NCBI GenBank assembly: GCA_963678465.1
Contig: OY782858.1
Coordinates: forward strand, 2,480,001-2,544,000
DNA from: Paludibacter sp963678465
GTDB taxonomy: Bacteria; Bacteroidota; Bacteroidia; Bacteroidales; Paludibacteraceae
DNA: 64,000 bases
Direction of reading: 5' to 3'
Shown: positions 44,509 through 53,024 of the stretch, in pieces
Layout: the number at the start of each line of letters is the position of its first letter
Position numbering within the stretch: the first letter of the stretch is position 1
The notes under the pieces: generated by a model
Told to the model about the DNA's origin: nothing
Database searches by the model: none
Seen by the model: only the letters and a program-made list of their open reading frames with translations
Program-made: the position numbers and the translations under genes

Positions 44509-45036
44509 TTATACTGACTTTTTATGTAAATACATTTTTCTCATTAATAACTGGTTGGCGCCACCTATCTCCAATTTGTGCTGAAGAATTGATGCCACCG
44601 ATGTGAATCCTTGTTTTTCGTACAATGTCAATGCAGGAACATTTTTGTCCCAAACCCGAATGAATAAATCCGTAACGTTTGTATCCAGCTTGTTTTCAAA
44701 CTCCTCCAACAACTTTTTCGCTATACCGTATCCTCGTTTCTGCTCGGTCACCATTAGCTCTGCAATATAAATACAATTGTCAACATTGTAATTGTCAGTT
44801 ATTTCTATCGGCACATCTTTATCGTATTTTAACGGAAAACACAGCAATGCCGCAACCAACAATTCGTTTTCGATGGCAAGCACTCCATAACCCTTATTGA
44901 GAATAAGATCGACATATCGGGATAGTTGAACTTCGTCGATGTACTGAGCCGATATGCCTGACGAAAAGCACCCGATATAAAGTGCTATCAATGCATCTCT
45001 GTATTTGTCGTCATTGGTTTGAAAATATTCAATCAT
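44509..45036 (-). CDS. GNAT family N-acetyltransferase
   Basis: 175 residues from the ATG at 45036 (MIEYFQTNDDKYRDALIALY); the longer frame upstream is low-complexity intergenic DNA. The acetyl-CoA site is in IAELMVTEQKRGYGIAKKLL EEF, and VPALTLYEKQGF is the usual C-terminal block. It is directly upstream of ovoA and almost certainly co-transcribed, so it may modify or detoxify an ovothiol-pathway compound, which is inference. Confidence 0.85.
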   Translation of the reverse strand: MIEYFQTNDDKYRDALIALYIGCFSSGISAQYIDEVQLSRYVDLILNKGYGVLAIENELLVAALLCFPLKYDKDVPIEITDNYNVDNCIYIAELMVTEQKRGYGIAKKLLEEFENKLDTNVTDLFIRVWDKNVPALTLYEKQGFTSVASILQHKLEIGGANQLLMRKMYLHKKSV

Positions 45037-45320
45037 TCTGTTTTTCGTGATATGCAAATTTAAACATTTAACGCATATCACTACATTTAAGTTGAAAAAA
45101 TTATATGTATTTTTCATTAAAGGTTGGTATACAACATCAACCAGAAGATAGCGCTTGATAAATAAACTAATTATCAGATTAAAGAACCTTTCTATGAAAT
45201 ACACAACATAGGAAAAAAGAAATTATTCCATGTTAAAAACAATCAATAAATGCGAAATTTTCAGCATTTAAAAAGCTAAAATAATCAATATTTAAATAAT
45301 CATTAAAATTTCAACATGAA
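45037..45320. other. Divergent intergenic region
   Basis: AT-rich DNA between the GNAT gene and the small ABC operon. It should hold the ovoA-operon promoter. I see no RNA gene, repeat or convincing ORF. Confidence 0.4.
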
Positions 45321-45321
45321 A

Positions 45322-45353
45322 TTGAATGTGTGAAAAAATAAGTTATACATTTG
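45322..45353 (+). promoter_or_regulatory. Promoter of the small ABC operon
   Basis: TTG at 45322-45324, a 21-base spacer and TACATTTG at 45346-45353. The start codon at 45383 follows 29 bases later. Confidence 0.6.
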
Positions 45354-45382
45354 AAATTGAAACATATAAAAAGGAAACAAAA

Positions 45383-45676
45383 ATGAACAATATTGGATTA
45401 TATTGGGAATTTCATAGAAGCACATTGCTTTTAAATCTTGTGGTTTCTGTCTGTTCAATTTTGTTGACAAAATCATTTATGTATATCCCTATTACAATGA
45501 TGACGGCAGGACCATTTTTAAGCTTTTTCCACAAAGAAATCACGGCCAAAAACGAGTATTATTTTTATTACAACAGAGGAATTACAAAAGTAAAGTTGAT
45601 TGTTATAAGTCAGTTAGCGAATATAATTACAGGTTCTATAATTTTTGTAATACTTTTAAAATGCCAAGCCTCCTAG
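45383..45676 (+). CDS. Small membrane protein of an ABC unit
   Basis: 97 residues from the ATG at 45383, which has AAAAAGGAAAC just before it; earlier codons are in the leader. Three hydrophobic segments are visible (LLLNLVVSVCSILLTKSFM, IPITMMTAGPFLSFF, IVISQLANIITGSIIFVILL). It overlaps the ATPase gene by 16 bases. It probably is the membrane part of a minimal transporter. Confidence 0.75.
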   Translation: MNNIGLYWEFHRSTLLLNLVVSVCSILLTKSFMYIPITMMTAGPFLSFFHKEITAKNEYYFYYNRGITKVKLIVISQLANIITGSIIFVILLKCQAS

Positions 45677-46320
45677 AAATAGACAGTGTAATAAAGTCTT
45701 ATGATGATAGACCTGTCCTGACAGATATTTATTTGAAATGCGAAACCGGTGATATCATTGGCATGTTTGGTCGTAATGGTTCAGGGAAGTCAACTCTGTT
45801 GAAAATCTTATTTGGAATACTCACGGCTGAGAGAAAGTTTATTCGAATAAATGGAAAGGTATTTGACTGTCCTTACAAAACTAAAAATGAATTATGTTTT
45901 TTACCACAGCACGATTTCCTGCCAAAATATATGAAGGTCGCGAAGGCTGTTGAATTATATTTAGGCAAAGATGCAGTAGAGACTTTTTTCGCTGACAATA
46001 TCTTAAAAAAATTGAATAACAATAAGGTATCAGAATTGTCAGGAGGAGAATTAAGATATTTAGAAATTAAACTTTTATTGAAGACTGAATCAAAATTTAT
46101 TTTATTGGATGAACCTTTCAATGGCGTTTCTCCTCTATTGGTTGAATACATAAGGGGTTTAATTGTTGAATCTTCAAAAACGAAAGGAATAATACTAACA
46201 GATCATGATTATAAAAACGTTCTGGATGTTGCCAACAGATACTGCCTTATATATGATGGTGGTATAAAGACAGTCACATCTAAAGAGAGCCTGATTAGAT
46301 GGGGCTACGTACCCGGATAA
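45661..46320 (+). CDS. ABC transporter ATP-binding protein
   Basis: 219 residues. Walker A GRNGSGKSTLLKIL, signature LSGGELRYLEIKLLL, Walker B FILLDEPFNGVSP, switch His in ILTDHDYKN. It is short and diverged in the Q-loop region (LCFLPQHDFLPKYM). With the 97-residue membrane protein it forms a two-gene unit often found in Bacteroidota, function unknown. Confidence 0.88.
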   Translation: MPSLLEIDSVIKSYDDRPVLTDIYLKCETGDIIGMFGRNGSGKSTLLKILFGILTAERKFIRINGKVFDCPYKTKNELCFLPQHDFLPKYMKVAKAVELYLGKDAVETFFADNILKKLNNNKVSELSGGELRYLEIKLLLKTESKFILLDEPFNGVSPLLVEYIRGLIVESSKTKGIILTDHDYKNVLDVANRYCLIYDGGIKTVTSKESLIRWGYVPG

Positions 46321-46336
46321 CTTTTAGAATAGCAAA

Positions 46337-46378
46337 CGTAAAAACAAAGGTCAGCCTCCTACCGAAGCTGACCTTTGT
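46337..46378 (-). terminator. Terminator of lysA
   Basis: CAAAGGTCAGC pairs with GCTGACCTTTG; on the minus strand the stem is followed by TTTTTACG. On the plus strand there is no T run. Confidence 0.75.
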
Positions 46379-46401
46379 CATGTATTTACAATTGGATATT
46401 T

Positions 46402-47562
46402 TTATTTCAAATCATCCGAGGTATAAGCTTTTGGCAATTTGCGCAGGTTGTATTGCGAAGCCATAATTTCGCCATAAGCTCCGGCCGAACGAAGCGCAAT
46501 GATATCGCCGCGTTTGGTTTTATTCATGTTGTATTCTTTCGCAAATGTATCCGACGATTCGCAGATCGGACCAACTACATCGTATTCTTCTTCGGGCAAC
46601 TCCGAGCTAAGGTTTTCGATGCGATGATAAGCCTGATAAAGTGCCGGACGAATCAATTCAGTGAAACCTGCATCAAGAATCGCAAATTTCTTTGAAGTTC
46701 CTTCTTTTACGTAAAGAACTCGCGAAATAAGACTTCCGCATTGAGCTACAACGGCACGTCCGAGTTCGAAGTGCAATGTTTGTCCGGGACGTAAGATCAG
46801 GTATTTGCGGAATACTTTAAAGTAGCTTTCGAAATCAGGAATGGATAAATGATTTGGGTGCTCGTAGCTGATCCCTAATCCTCCGCCCACATTCACGTGC
46901 TGGAGCTTCACCGATTTACTTTCGAAATACTCCTGTAATTCATTTACTTTTATACACAAATCCTGAAACGACGACATGTCGGTAATTTGCGAACCAATGT
47001 GGAAGTGAATGCCCACCATTTTGATGTTAGGCAAAGTAAGCACTAAATCAGTCACTTTATCCAACTCGCTCAGGTTGATGCCGAACTTATTCTCGCTCAG
47101 ACCTGTAGTGATATAGTGGTGCGTATGTGCGCTCACGTTTGGGTTGATACGCAAAGCTACGCTGGCAGTTTTACCTTTAGCGCCGGCCAATTCGTTGATA
47201 ACTTCCAACTCGGGAATAGATTCAACATTGAAGCAAAAAATATCATTCTCTAAACCAAGATTGATTTCCCAATCGGCCTTTCCCACACCGGCAAACACAA
47301 CTTTAGAATTCGGAATTCCCGCATCTAAAGCAGCTTGTACTTCGCCGCCACTTACACAGTCGGCACCAAGTCCGGCATCTTTGATCGTTTTCAGTACACT
47401 TGAGTTTACATTGGCTTTCATGGCATAATGTACCTGAAAGTTTGAGTTAGCTGTTTGGGCATTGATTTCGGCAAGCGTTGCACGAAGCGTCTCCAAATCG
47501 TAATAATAGAATGGAGTTTGTATAGCTGCGAATTTATTTACAGGGTAATTTGCTTTCATCAT
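46402..47562 (-). CDS. lysA: Diaminopimelate decarboxylase
   Basis: 386 residues. PLP enzyme for the last step of lysine synthesis. The PLP Lys is in VHYAMKANVNSSVL, substrate-binding blocks are HFHIGSQITD and VNVGGGLGISY, and the second active-site Cys is in GPICESSDTFA. It is 67 bases downstream of lysC, from which it is separated by a terminator. Confidence 0.95.
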   Translation of the reverse strand: MMKANYPVNKFAAIQTPFYYYDLETLRATLAEINAQTANSNFQVHYAMKANVNSSVLKTIKDAGLGADCVSGGEVQAALDAGIPNSKVVFAGVGKADWEINLGLENDIFCFNVESIPELEVINELAGAKGKTASVALRINPNVSAHTHHYITTGLSENKFGINLSELDKVTDLVLTLPNIKMVGIHFHIGSQITDMSSFQDLCIKVNELQEYFESKSVKLQHVNVGGGLGISYEHPNHLSIPDFESYFKVFRKYLILRPGQTLHFELGRAVVAQCGSLISRVLYVKEGTSKKFAILDAGFTELIRPALYQAYHRIENLSSELPEEEYDVVGPICESSDTFAKEYNMNKTKRGDIIALRSAGAYGEIMASQYNLRKLPKAYTSDDLK

Positions 47563-47589
47563 TATTTAAATGTTATTGATAGAAATATA

Positions 47590-47622
47590 AAAAAAACCGA
47601 CCTGTGAGCAAGTCGGTTCTTT
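47590..47622 (-). terminator. Terminator of lysC
   Basis: ACCGAC (47597-47602) pairs with GTCGGT (47612-47617), followed on the minus strand by eight T. It may only partly stop transcription into lysA. Confidence 0.8.
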
Positions 47623-47629
47623 AATAGGT

Positions 47630-48946
47630 TTATTCATTGAAAAGTCCCTGACTCAGCGCTACCAATGCACGTTTTTTGTCGTCGGCATTAATCAGAAACG
47701 AAACATTATAATTACTTCCACCGTACGAAATCATACGAACAGGAATATCTTTCATTGCATTTACTGCTTTGGCCTGGAAGCCTACGTTTTCGGCAGGAAG
47801 ATCGCCCACAACACAGATAATAACCATATTGGGGTCAACTGTAACAGTTCCCAGTTTTTTGAGACTATTTAATATCTCGTCTAACTTCTTGGTATTGTCA
47901 ATGGTCACCGAAACCCCTACTTCCGAAGTTGTAATCATGTCGATAGAAGTCTGGTACGATTCGAAAATTTCGAATACTTTGCGTAGGAAACCGTGCGCCA
48001 GCAACATACGGCCCGATTTAATTTTGATCGCCGTGATGCCATCTTTTGCTGCTACAGCCTGAATAGTTCCTTTTTTACTCTGCATCGAAATCAGCGTTCC
48101 ATGCGCTTCAGGCTCCATAGTGTTCAGCAGACGAACCGGAATATTGTTCAGCTTGGCTGGCAAAATACAGGTTGGGTGCAGAATTTTAGCACCGAAATAA
48201 GCCAACTCAGCCGCTTCTTCGAAATGGAGGTAAGGAACCGGTTTAGTGCCTTCTACAAAACGGGGATCGTTATTGTGCATGCCGTCAATGTCAGTCCAAA
48301 TCTGAATTTCGTCAGCTTTCAGTGCAGCACCAACAAGCGAAGCGCTGTAGTCGCTACCGCCACGTTGCAGATTGTCAATTTCGCCATAGAAATTACGGCA
48401 AATATAACCCTGAGTAATATATATCATTTTGTCAGGTTGTGCCTGCAATTGTTTTTCAAGATTTTCGGCAATGTAAGCCGTATCAGGTTCTGAGTTTTTA
48501 TCAATACGCATATACTCCAACGCAGGAAGCAATGCACTATTTTCGCCAATTTCCTGTAGATACAATTGAAACATGGCAGTCGACAGCAATTCGCCTTGTG
48601 CCAGAATCGCTTTTTCCTCGAACAAAGTAAATACAGATTTTGAGAAAGAACGCAGGTATTCAAAATGAGTTTTAATGATCTGTTTAGCTTCGGCTTTACA
48701 ATCAGCTTTCGAATAAAGATCCTCAATTACATCATAATACTTCTGTTCCAGCGAATTTATTTTTTCCAATGCACCTGAAGTATTGTTTTTGTAGAAATAG
48801 TCCGAAATTTCCACAAGGCTGTTAGTAGTTCCCGACATGGCCGAAAGAACAACAATTTTTTGTTCCCCATCGCAAATTAGTTTTGCAACATCTTTCATAC
48901 GGGCAGCCGAACCAACAGATGTACCTCCGAATTTTAATACTTTCAT
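47630..48946 (-). CDS. lysC: Aspartokinase
   Basis: 438 residues, monofunctional. KFGGTSVGSAARMKDVA is the kinase signature at the N-terminus; GGSDYSASLVGAALKADEIQ IWTD is the Asp/ATP site; two ACT domains follow (FEIFESYQTSIDMITTSEVG VSVT and VGDLPAENVGFQAKAVNAM). It makes aspartyl phosphate for lysine, methionine and threonine; the ACT domains indicate feedback control. Confidence 0.95.
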   Translation of the reverse strand: MKVLKFGGTSVGSAARMKDVAKLICDGEQKIVVLSAMSGTTNSLVEISDYFYKNNTSGALEKINSLEQKYYDVIEDLYSKADCKAEAKQIIKTHFEYLRSFSKSVFTLFEEKAILAQGELLSTAMFQLYLQEIGENSALLPALEYMRIDKNSEPDTAYIAENLEKQLQAQPDKMIYITQGYICRNFYGEIDNLQRGGSDYSASLVGAALKADEIQIWTDIDGMHNNDPRFVEGTKPVPYLHFEEAAELAYFGAKILHPTCILPAKLNNIPVRLLNTMEPEAHGTLISMQSKKGTIQAVAAKDGITAIKIKSGRMLLAHGFLRKVFEIFESYQTSIDMITTSEVGVSVTIDNTKKLDEILNSLKKLGTVTVDPNMVIICVVGDLPAENVGFQAKAVNAMKDIPVRMISYGGSNYNVSFLINADDKKRALVALSQGLFNE

Positions 48947-49021
48947 TTCTTTCGTGTTGAATTTTTAATTGTATAAAAAATTGAACTGCAAAAGTAATAA
49001 TTATTTCTCAATTCTACACAT

Positions 49022-49051
49022 TTGATAATTCAATTTAATGCTTTACATTTG
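49022..49051 (+). promoter_or_regulatory. Promoter of the GH9-deacetylase gene
   Basis: TTG at 49022-49024, a 19-base spacer and TACATTTG at 49044-49051, a perfect Bacteroidota promoter, 17 bases before the ATG at 49069. Confidence 0.75.
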
Positions 49052-49068
49052 CAAATAAAAGCACTTTA

Positions 49069-51591
49069 ATGGTTATGAAAAGAGCATTTCTACTATGTTT
49101 TTTGTTCTTATTTGGTTTTTTTTCTGCTTTTGCTCAGCAAGCATGGATTCGCATAAATCAGTTAGGTTACCAGCCTAACAGCATCAAACGCGCGGTAATG
49201 TTAAGTGATTCGGAACTGCAATTAAGTGTATTTTCGATACATGACATGCTCACCAACAACAAAATAGCGGAATTAAGTTCGATAAAAACAACAAAGAAAT
49301 TAAACAATCAGTTATTTGTTTACATTCTCGATTTCAGTTCGTTCGGTTTACAAGGAGCCTACTATTTAAAAGCGGGAAATTATACTTCGCCTACAGTTTT
49401 TATAAACAACAATATCTACGATGGTAGCGCCGATTTTTTACTGAATTACATGCGTCAGCAGCGATGTGGGTACAATCCGGCGCTAAATCAAACCTGTCAT
49501 CAGCACGACGGCTTCGAAGTTTATGGCAACGAGACCGAAACTTCCAGGGCTGTGAATGCCATTGGCGGATGGCACGATGCTTCCGACTATTTACAATATG
49601 CAACCACATCGGCAACAGCCGTTTATCAACTACTTTTTGCATACAAAAACAACCCCAAAGCATTTGCCGACAAATATGACGCATTGGGAAAGGCAGGTAG
49701 CAACGGCATCCCCGATATTTTGGATGAAGCCAAATGGGGACTCGATTGGTTGGCGAGAATGAATCCTGAAAAAGAGGTACTTTATCATCAGATTGCCGAC
49801 GACCGCGACCATGCCTCCTTCCGGTTGCCTTCCGAAGATCGCGTAGATTATGGTTGGGGACCCGGCACAGGTAGACCTGTTTACAGAGTTACCGACAAAC
49901 CTCAGGGTTTATTGGGAAACAAAAACCGTTCGACAGGAGTAGCCTCTATTGCAGGCAAATACGCATCGGCATTCGCATTAGGATCTTCTCTTTTGAAAGA
50001 ATACTACCCTTCATTTGCCGATAGCATTTATCAAAAAGCAGTAGATGTTTTTGCATATGGAAAAAAATATCCCGGGGTTTGCCAAACGGCTCCCGGAAAA
50101 TCGCCTTATTTTTACGAAGAAGACAATTGGGCTGACGACATGGAGCTGGCTGCCATTCAGCTATATGATATTGACAAGAATCGGAAATACCTGAATGATG
50201 CTGCTGCATTTGGAAGGTTAGAGCCTGTTTCGCCATGGATATTTGCCGACACAGCCCGACATTATCAGTGGTATCCGTTTACAAATTACGGTCATTTTCT
50301 CATCGCATCCGGCAACCATGCTGCATTGAGCAAGGAATTTATATTAAACATTCAAGCCAATCTGCGTCAGGCAGATGCAAAGAAAGTAGACTCACCATTC
50401 CTTGTTGGTACGCCAATAATTTGGTGCTCAAACAACTATGTAACAGCTTTGGCTTCGCAATGTCATTTATACAGACAAATCACTAACGACTCGTCGTTTA
50501 TCGAAATGGAAACAGCTCTCGTTGATTGGCTTTTTGGCTGTAATCCATGGGGAACCAGCATGATAGTAGGGCTGCCTGCCAACGGAGTATCGCCTTCCGA
50601 CCCGCATTCGGCCATTTGGCACAACCATCAAATCAAACTATACGGAGGTTTGGTAGATGGACCTGTGCGTAACAGCATTTACTCCGGACTGATTGGCGTA
50701 CATCTTTCGAAACCAGACAAATTTGAAAAATTCCAAAGTTCTAACGCAGTCTATCACGACGATTATGCCGATTATTCCACCAACGAACCAACAATGGACG
50801 GAACCGCTTCATTGGCATATTTGCTCTCTTCGAAACAATCAGAAACAAAACAGGACAACAATAAATATGTGAAAGGTGGAATTGTGAGAACCGACAACAC
50901 AAAAAAACAAATCTCACTCATTTTCAGCGGACACGAATTTGTGGATGGAAAAAATGCAATTCCCGACATTCTGAAAAAGCACAAAGTGAAAGCCTCTTTC
51001 TTTTTCACCGGCGATTTTATGAGAAATAAAAACCACAAAAAATTAATCGAAAAATTAGTACGTGAGGGACATTATGTTGGGGCACATTCCGATAAACATT
51101 TGCTATATTGCTCGGAACAGGACTGGAAAACTCTTACAGTAACCCGCGATAAATTTGTAGAAGATTTGAAAAATAATTATTTGGAGCTCAATAAATTCGG
51201 CATCAGTAAACAGGAAGCTCCCTTCTTTCTTCCTCCATACGAATGGTACAACGACACCATCAGCCAATGGTCCAAAGAAATGGGATTGACAATCATAAAC
51301 TTCACTACGGGAACGCGATCGAACGGAGATTATACGATTCCGGAAATGAGGCAAAAGTATTATTCCTCCGAAAGTATTTATAATCAAATCACTTCTGTAG
51401 AAGAAAAAGAAGGACTGAATGGACACATTATGCTGTTTCATATTGGCAGCGACCCACGCCGCACCGATAAATTTTATTACCGGCTCAGCAGTTTACTCAG
51501 CTATTTACAGGAGAAAGGTTATGAATTTACAGACTTGTACAACTCTACCGGATTGGTTGATAAAGAGCACAAAAAAAGGAAGACTAAATAG
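49069..51591 (+). CDS. Secreted GH9 glycoside hydrolase fused to a polysaccharide deacetylase-like domain
   Basis: 840 residues with signal peptide (RAFLLCFLFLFGFFSAFAQQ). An N-terminal Ig-like CelD_N domain (IRINQLGYQPNSIKRAVML) leads to a GH9 catalytic domain: the Asp pair in GGWHDASDYLQ and the acid Glu in STNEPTMDGTASLAYLL. From about residue 600 a NodB (CE4) domain follows, with zinc His in GAHSDKHLLY and FFLPPYEWYND. The first CE4 motif, normally TFDDG, reads IFSGHEFVDG, so the usual Asp pair is absent or shifted. This suggests action on a glucosamine-type or acetylated glycan rather than plain cellulose, as inference. The final codons double as a tRNA terminator on the other strand. 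Confidence 0.88.
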   Translation: MVMKRAFLLCFLFLFGFFSAFAQQAWIRINQLGYQPNSIKRAVMLSDSELQLSVFSIHDMLTNNKIAELSSIKTTKKLNNQLFVYILDFSSFGLQGAYYLKAGNYTSPTVFINNNIYDGSADFLLNYMRQQRCGYNPALNQTCHQHDGFEVYGNETETSRAVNAIGGWHDASDYLQYATTSATAVYQLLFAYKNNPKAFADKYDALGKAGSNGIPDILDEAKWGLDWLARMNPEKEVLYHQIADDRDHASFRLPSEDRVDYGWGPGTGRPVYRVTDKPQGLLGNKNRSTGVASIAGKYASAFALGSSLLKEYYPSFADSIYQKAVDVFAYGKKYPGVCQTAPGKSPYFYEEDNWADDMELAAIQLYDIDKNRKYLNDAAAFGRLEPVSPWIFADTARHYQWYPFTNYGHFLIASGNHAALSKEFILNIQANLRQADAKKVDSPFLVGTPIIWCSNNYVTALASQCHLYRQITNDSSFIEMETALVDWLFGCNPWGTSMIVGLPANGVSPSDPHSAIWHNHQIKLYGGLVDGPVRNSIYSGLIGVHLSKPDKFEKFQSSNAVYHDDYADYSTNEPTMDGTASLAYLLSSKQSETKQDNNKYVKGGIVRTDNTKKQISLIFSGHEFVDGKNAIPDILKKHKVKASFFFTGDFMRNKNHKKLIEKLVREGHYVGAHSDKHLLYCSEQDWKTLTVTRDKFVEDLKNNYLELNKFGISKQEAPFFLPPYEWYNDTISQWSKEMGLTIINFTTGTRSNGDYTIPEMRQKYYSSESIYNQITSVEEKEGLNGHIMLFHIGSDPRRTDKFYYRLSSLLSYLQEKGYEFTDLYNSTGLVDKEHKKRKTK

Positions 51592-51598
51592 CCTTCCT
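51570..51598 (-). terminator. Terminator of tRNA-His, inside the end of the GH9 gene
   Basis: AGGAAG (51577-51582) pairs with CTTCCT (51593-51598); read on the minus strand the stem is followed by seven T. The hairpin spans the last codons and stop of the convergent GH9 gene. Confidence 0.7.
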
Positions 51599-51607
51599 TT
51601 ACATTTG

Positions 51608-51682
<75 letters not shown>

Positions 51683-51795
51683 GTGTTTTGCGGGTACAAA
51701 GATAATACAGTATTCGATTTTTCGCAAGTGTTTTAATTAAAAAACATTTTATTTTTACAAACAACTGATTTACAACAAACAATAAAACAAGATAC

Positions 51796-52473
51796 ATGAA
51801 CTTTTACATTTCAAACCCTGAATTGGACAATACAATAAACGAAATTAAGCGCAAATTTAAGCTCTCGATGAATGGCATTACGGCCGATTATATGAAAAAT
51901 TCGGGCATTGTTTATAAACTCAATTACGGGGTGTCAATTCCAAGGATAAGAGAGATTGCTCAGGGATATACTCCTAACAGCGACTTAGCCGACCGATTAT
52001 GGGTCATTGGCATCAGGGAAACCATGATAATGTCGTCGCTCATTCAGCCTGTTGAAAGTTTTAAAATTGAAAAAGCAATGAACAGGATAGCTGAAACCGA
52101 CAAGATGGAAATAGTTGAGCAGCTATCTATGAATTTATTAGCCAAACTACCATATGCTACCACCTTATGTACTCAATGCATCAACAGTCCCCGGTTGTGG
52201 ACTCAGATTACAGGGTTCATGTTGTTGTTGCGCATCTACCAACAATTCAGCAAAACAGAACTCATCCAGCTGATTGATAAAGCCTTTGAGCTATCCGATA
52301 CCAACGAATTTCATCTTTACAAAACAATAGGACTATCCTTGAGCAGATGTTGCCGCAAAGACGATTCGGTGGCAAACTACATTCTGGATAAGATAAATTT
52401 GAAAACGGACAAAGATTCAGATGCATTGCGTTACATTGCCAACGAATTGAAACAGGAAACAGAATTTTTATAG
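51796..52473 (+). CDS. DNA alkylation repair-like HEAT-repeat protein (AlkD family)
   Basis: 225 residues, all helical. GVSIPRIREIAQGYTPNSDL and LWVIGIRETMIMSSLI follow the AlkD/HEAT-like pattern. In Bacteroidota this short form is usually named DNA alkylation repair protein; the catalytic Asp and Trp of AlkD cannot be placed with certainty, so glycosylase activity is not assured. It is 59 bases before the Fur-like gene. Confidence 0.7.
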   Translation: MNFYISNPELDNTINEIKRKFKLSMNGITADYMKNSGIVYKLNYGVSIPRIREIAQGYTPNSDLADRLWVIGIRETMIMSSLIQPVESFKIEKAMNRIAETDKMEIVEQLSMNLLAKLPYATTLCTQCINSPRLWTQITGFMLLLRIYQQFSKTELIQLIDKAFELSDTNEFHLYKTIGLSLSRCCRKDDSVANYILDKINLKTDKDSDALRYIANELKQETEFL

Positions 52474-52504
52474 CCGAATTACTCAATAATACATCGAAAA
52501 GTTG

Positions 52505-52512
52505 TACTTTTG
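52505..52512 (+). promoter_or_regulatory. -7 element of the Fur-like gene
   Basis: TACTTTTG, matching TAnnTTTG, 20 bases before the ATG at 52533. No good -33 element seen. Confidence 0.45.
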
Positions 52513-52532
52513 TAAGTCATCATTAATTAGCA

Positions 52533-53000
52533 ATGAAAGAGGAATATTCATTCGAAGGGATAAAAGAAGTTTTTACCGACTATCTTAAAAAGAAACAACA
52601 CCGTAAAACTCCCGAACGATTCGCAATTCTTGAACACATTTATTTGCACGAAGGACACTTCGATGCCGAAATGCTATACAATGCTATGCAAAAGGAATAC
52701 CGCGTAAGTTTGGCAACTATCTACAACACGCTAGACATTTTGCTGGATTGCAGCCTGATTGTGAAACATCCTTTTATTGGACAAACAGCGCAATTTGAAA
52801 AAACCTTCGGCAATACAATACATCATCACTTGGTATGTTCGAAATGTGGTACTGTAAAAGAATTTGCGGATAAAAAAATCCGCACTACAATTCAATCGAA
52901 AAATTTCTCTACATTCGAAATAACTCATTACTCACTTTACCTTTACGGCATTTGCAACAAATGTAAAAGCATAAAAACAAAAAACAAAGTGCGAAATTAA
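52533..53000 (+). CDS. Fur family transcriptional regulator
   Basis: 155 residues. N-terminal winged helix (RKTPERFAILEHIYLHEGHF DAE, then VSLATIYNTLDILLDCSLI), regulatory metal site region GNTIHHHLVCSKCGTVKEF and second zinc pair in YGICNKCKS. Whether it senses iron (Fur), peroxide (PerR) or zinc (Zur) cannot be settled here. It lies 24 bases before purA. Confidence 0.9.
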   Translation: MKEEYSFEGIKEVFTDYLKKKQHRKTPERFAILEHIYLHEGHFDAEMLYNAMQKEYRVSLATIYNTLDILLDCSLIVKHPFIGQTAQFEKTFGNTIHHHLVCSKCGTVKEFADKKIRTTIQSKNFSTFEITHYSLYLYGICNKCKSIKTKNKVRN

Positions 53001-53024
53001 ATCAATTAATCAATTATATATTCA

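Noticed and set aside
45037..45204. 56-residue N-terminal extension of the GNAT protein
   Set aside because: It has low-complexity, Phe/Leu/Asn-rich sequence from AT-rich intergenic DNA and is not part of the GNAT fold.
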